Below are positions 60,920 to 64,000 of a stretch of 64,000 nucleotides of DNA, in pieces. Source of the stretch: Synergistaceae bacterium. GTDB taxonomy: Bacteria; Synergistota; Synergistia; Synergistales; Synergistaceae. Under the pieces are notes generated by a model. That model was given only the letters and a program-made list of their open reading frames with translations. It did no database searches and had not been told where the DNA came from. A program made the translations under genes and the position numbers. Location: contig JAISZL010000032.1 of assembly GCA_031269245.1 (NCBI GenBank), positions 20,153 to 84,152 of the forward strand, written 5' to 3'. Each line of letters starts with the position of its first letter. Position 1 is the stretch's first letter.

Positions 60920-62409
60920 GGATTATTTTCCTCCAAGGGCTCATTCTGTCCGGATATGTCCAGAACCCGCAATATTCTGCCGGCCAAGACCGGCCCGACG
61001 CCGGGCACCGCGGACAGATCCTCGTGCGTGAGACGTGCTATCGCCCTCAGGCTGCCGAATCTTGACAACAACTGCGACACCCTATTTTTACCCATTCCAG
61101 GGATATCTTCAAGTGTGCTTTTGGAAAATTTTTTATCCCGCTTCTGCCTGTGGGACGTTATCGCGTACCTGTGCGCCTCGTCCCGCACCCTCTGAAGGAG
61201 CCGGAGCCCCGGGTCGGTCAGGTCGAGCCTTATCGGCTCGGCTCGGCGGGGCGTAAAAATCTCCTCCTCCCTCTTGGCGAGCGCAACCGCGGGTATTCCG
61301 CCCAGGCCAAGGCTCTCCAGCGCGCGAAGGGCGAACTCGAGCTGCACCGGCCCGCCGTCGATCATTATCAGCTGGGGCATCGGCTCCTGCGAGTCCATGC
61401 ACCGCCTGTATCTCCTGACTAGCGTCTCCTCCATGGAGCGGAAGTCGTCGATCCCCTCCACGCCGCGTATATTGAACCTCCTGTACAGGGAGGGGTTGGA
61501 CATGCCCTGCTCGAAGACGACCACGACCCCCACGGTATTCTCCCCCGCCGTGTGCGATATGTCGAACCCGTCTATCCTCCAGGGAAGAGTCCTCAGCCCC
61601 AGGGATTCCTGCAGTTTCTTGAGAGGCGCCCACTCCCCGCTGTTCTCCTCCGCCATGGCCGGAGTGGAGAGGCGCTGACGGCTGACCCTCCATATGGCCC
61701 TGATCGTGTCCCTCAAACGAGCCGCTTCCTCGAACTCCAAGCGGGCGGCGGCGGCGTCCATTCTCCTGTGGAGCCTTCCGGCCAGGTCGGCGCCCTGGCC
61801 CTGAAGGAGCAGGATCAGGTCCGCGACGCGCTCGCGATACTGTGACTCGCCGCACAATTTCGCGCACGGCGCCAGGCACAGCCCAAGCGTGTGTCTCATG
61901 CACGGGCGCTCTCTAGATGGCGGCTTGTCGGAGCGTATGCCTAGCGAGCACGTCCTCAAGGGGAAGTACCTCTCCGCGAGCCGCAGCAAAGCTCTGAGGT
62001 CTCTGGTCTTGACGAACGGGCCTATGTAGACGGCGCCGTCGCTCTGCCTGACTCGCGTGACTATGGCTCTCGGGAAATCCTCCTGCGTGACCTTGATGAG
62101 TGGGTAGCGTTCGCCCATCTTGAGCTCAACGTTGAAAAACGGCTGATGCAGTTTTATCAGCCGAGACTCCAGCACCATCGCCTCGGCCTCGGTCTCCGTC
62201 CTTATGGTGGATATGTCGGCTATGTCGGACACCAGACGGGCGAGCCTCGGCGAGGCGAAGCCCGAGTGCCTGAAGTAAGACTCAACCCTTTTCTTGAGCG
62301 ATTTGGCCTTGCCTATGTATATTATGGCGCCGTCCGCACTGTGCATGAGATAGACCCCAGGTTTGTCGGGAAAGCGCCGAATCATCTCAGGCAAATTTTC
62401 TTTGTCCAT
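60916..62409 (-). CDS. uvrC: Excinuclease ABC subunit C, short form (497 aa)
   Basis: GIY-YIG PGVYLMHSADGAIIYIGKAKSLKKRVESYF; UVR motif; IDGFDISHTAGENTVGVVVVFEQG; HhH LEDIPGMGKNRVSQLLSRFGS. Confidence 0.94.
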   Translation of the reverse strand: MDKENLPEMIRRFPDKPGVYLMHSADGAIIYIGKAKSLKKRVESYFRHSGFASPRLARLVSDIADISTIRTETEAEAMVLESRLIKLHQPFFNVELKMGERYPLIKVTQEDFPRAIVTRVRQSDGAVYIGPFVKTRDLRALLRLAERYFPLRTCSLGIRSDKPPSRERPCMRHTLGLCLAPCAKLCGESQYRERVADLILLLQGQGADLAGRLHRRMDAAAARLEFEEAARLRDTIRAIWRVSRQRLSTPAMAEENSGEWAPLKKLQESLGLRTLPWRIDGFDISHTAGENTVGVVVVFEQGMSNPSLYRRFNIRGVEGIDDFRSMEETLVRRYRRCMDSQEPMPQLIMIDGGPVQLEFALRALESLGLGGIPAVALAKREEEIFTPRRAEPIRLDLTDPGLRLLQRVRDEAHRYAITSHRQKRDKKFSKSTLEDIPGMGKNRVSQLLSRFGSLRAIARLTHEDLSAVPGVGPVLAGRILRVLDISGQNEPLEENNP

Positions 62410-62536
62410 TGCTCCAACCTTTTGCTTGATCTTCGTTCGTCATTAAAACCATCGTACAGTATAGCACTCATGCTAAATATAGTATAAGATAGCCGGGTTG
62501 AGTTTATAAAAAGTTCTCCAGGAGGTGCAACCTCGC

Positions 62537-63967
62537 TTGAAATTACAGCTTCATAACGACTTGTCCGCCCGCAAGGAGCCGTTCGAGCCGCTCCGGCCCG
62601 GACATATAAGTTTTTATGTCTGCGGGCCCACGGTCTACGATTATTTTCACATCGGCAACGCCAGACCGTTCATAGTCTTCGACGTCCTGAGAAGATATTT
62701 CGAATCGAAGGGCTTCGACGTCAAATATATCCAGAACTTCACGGACATCGACGACAAGATGATACAGCGGGCGGCCCAAATGGGCATAACGGTGCCGGAG
62801 TTAGCGGAGCGATTCATAAACGAGTACTATGAGGATGCCGACGCGCTCGGGATAAAACGGGCCACGTTCAACCCCCGGGCGACCCAAGAGATGCCGTCCA
62901 TAATAGGCATGATCGAAAATCTGGTCGAGAAGGGGCACGCTTACGAAGCGGACGGAGACGTGTACTTCGAAGTCGATACATATCCCGAATACGGCAAGCT
63001 CTCGAAGCAGAGCCTCGACGACCTGCGCTCGGGCGCGCGCGTCGAGATCGACGAGCGCAAGCGCCAGCCGCTGGACTTCGCGCTCTGGAAGGCGCGGAAA
63101 CCGGGCGAGCCGGCGTGGGAGAGCCCTTGGGGCATGGGGCGTCCCGGGTGGCACATAGAGTGCAGCGCGATGGCGTCAGGCCATCTCGGGGAGACCATCG
63201 ACATTCACGGAGGGGGCAGCGATCTGATGTTCCCCCACCACGAGAACGAGATAGCCCAGAGCGAGGCCGCCCACGACAAGACGTTCGCCAGGTTCTGGAT
63301 ACACAACGGATACCTCATGATCGACAGGGAGAAGATGTCGAAGTCGCTGGGCAACTTCTTCACGGTCCGCGACGTGAGGGCCAGGTACTCGGCCCCGGTC
63401 ATAAGGCTCTTCATGCTCTCGGCCCACTACCGCTCCCCGATAAATTTCTCGAACGAGACGCTGGAGCAGGCGTGCCACGCGCACGAAAGGCTGCGCAACG
63501 GCTGGGTTGAGATATCGTACGCGCTCCAGACCCGTCCGTGCGACGTGGTCCCGTGCGAGCGCGACGAGGATTTGAGGGAGGCGCTCAGATCCTCCAGGGA
63601 GCTGTTCGGCGAGTGCATGGAGGACGACTTCAACACCGCCGGAGCGATAGGCGCCGTGTTCGACCTCATACGCGGCACGAACACGTCGCTATGCCGCCCA
63701 GGAGGCATCGACTACGAGACCGTCCAGGAGGCCGCGAAATTTCTCCGCATGGTCGAGGAGGTCATGGGGATCTTCGGGATAGACGAAGACGCCAGCGACT
63801 CGGAAACGCATGAGATAGAAGCCCTCATAGAGGAGAGGAACGAGGCCAGACGGAGCAAGAACTTCGCCAGGTCGGACGAAATCCGCGTGTCCCTCAGCGA
63901 ACGCGGCATAATCCTGGAGGACACCCCGCAGGGGACGAGGTGGAAGCGGGCGGAGCCATGCGGATGA
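62537..63967 (+). CDS. cysS: Cysteinyl-tRNA synthetase
   Basis: FYVCGPTVYDYFHIGNARPFIVFDVLRRY, GWHIECSAMA, KMSKSLGNF; probable TTG start 10 nt after AGGAGGTG. Confidence 0.96.
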   Translation: MKLQLHNDLSARKEPFEPLRPGHISFYVCGPTVYDYFHIGNARPFIVFDVLRRYFESKGFDVKYIQNFTDIDDKMIQRAAQMGITVPELAERFINEYYEDADALGIKRATFNPRATQEMPSIIGMIENLVEKGHAYEADGDVYFEVDTYPEYGKLSKQSLDDLRSGARVEIDERKRQPLDFALWKARKPGEPAWESPWGMGRPGWHIECSAMASGHLGETIDIHGGGSDLMFPHHENEIAQSEAAHDKTFARFWIHNGYLMIDREKMSKSLGNFFTVRDVRARYSAPVIRLFMLSAHYRSPINFSNETLEQACHAHERLRNGWVEISYALQTRPCDVVPCERDEDLREALRSSRELFGECMEDDFNTAGAIGAVFDLIRGTNTSLCRPGGIDYETVQEAAKFLRMVEEVMGIFGIDEDASDSETHEIEALIEERNEARRSKNFARSDEIRVSLSERGIILEDTPQGTRWKRAEPCG

Positions 63968-64000
63968 ATTTTTCAAGAAAACGCTGATTTATTGTTAGGG

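Overview
High-GC bacterial chromosome segment. Gene content (amino-acid fermentation genes, type IV pilus parts, no spore genes besides an S55 peptidase) suggests Synergistota, but this is inference. Most of the window is housekeeping: Amt-PII / gltBD nitrogen genes, an EtfBA plus FAD-oxidase cluster, tgt-tsaC, rsmI-metG-tatD, prfB, a very large PilY1-like protein, the rimP-nusA-ylxR-ylxQ-infB-ylxP-rbfA-nrnA-truB-ribF operon, and a long minus-strand run uvrC-ribDE-BA-H-serS-(WecA-like/TagA)-ybaB-recR-(PIN/TRAM)-ispDF-rlpA-gltX-guaB. The most interesting signals are: (1) two cobalamin riboswitches in series on the minus strand (about 3.4-2.6 kb), each with its own promoter-like sequence and intrinsic terminator and no ORF between them, followed by a (GTAT)~11 microsatellite and a secreted protein with a DUF4430 (transcobalamin-like) type C-terminus; (2) a family of ~104-bp inverted-repeat-ended elements (at least 5 copies plus a collapsed one) that mostly sit exactly on the stop codons of genes; (3) a WecA/MraY-like domain that appears to have lost its catalytic Asp motifs, fused to a TagA/WecG glycosyltransferase; (4) an Amt-PII fusion lacking the T-loop Tyr51; (5) a UvrC lacking its central domain; (6) a conserved prfB +1 frameshift site without the usual upstream SD-like stimulator. 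No rRNA, tRNA or CRISPR array was recognised. All assignments are by eye from sequence; no searches were run.
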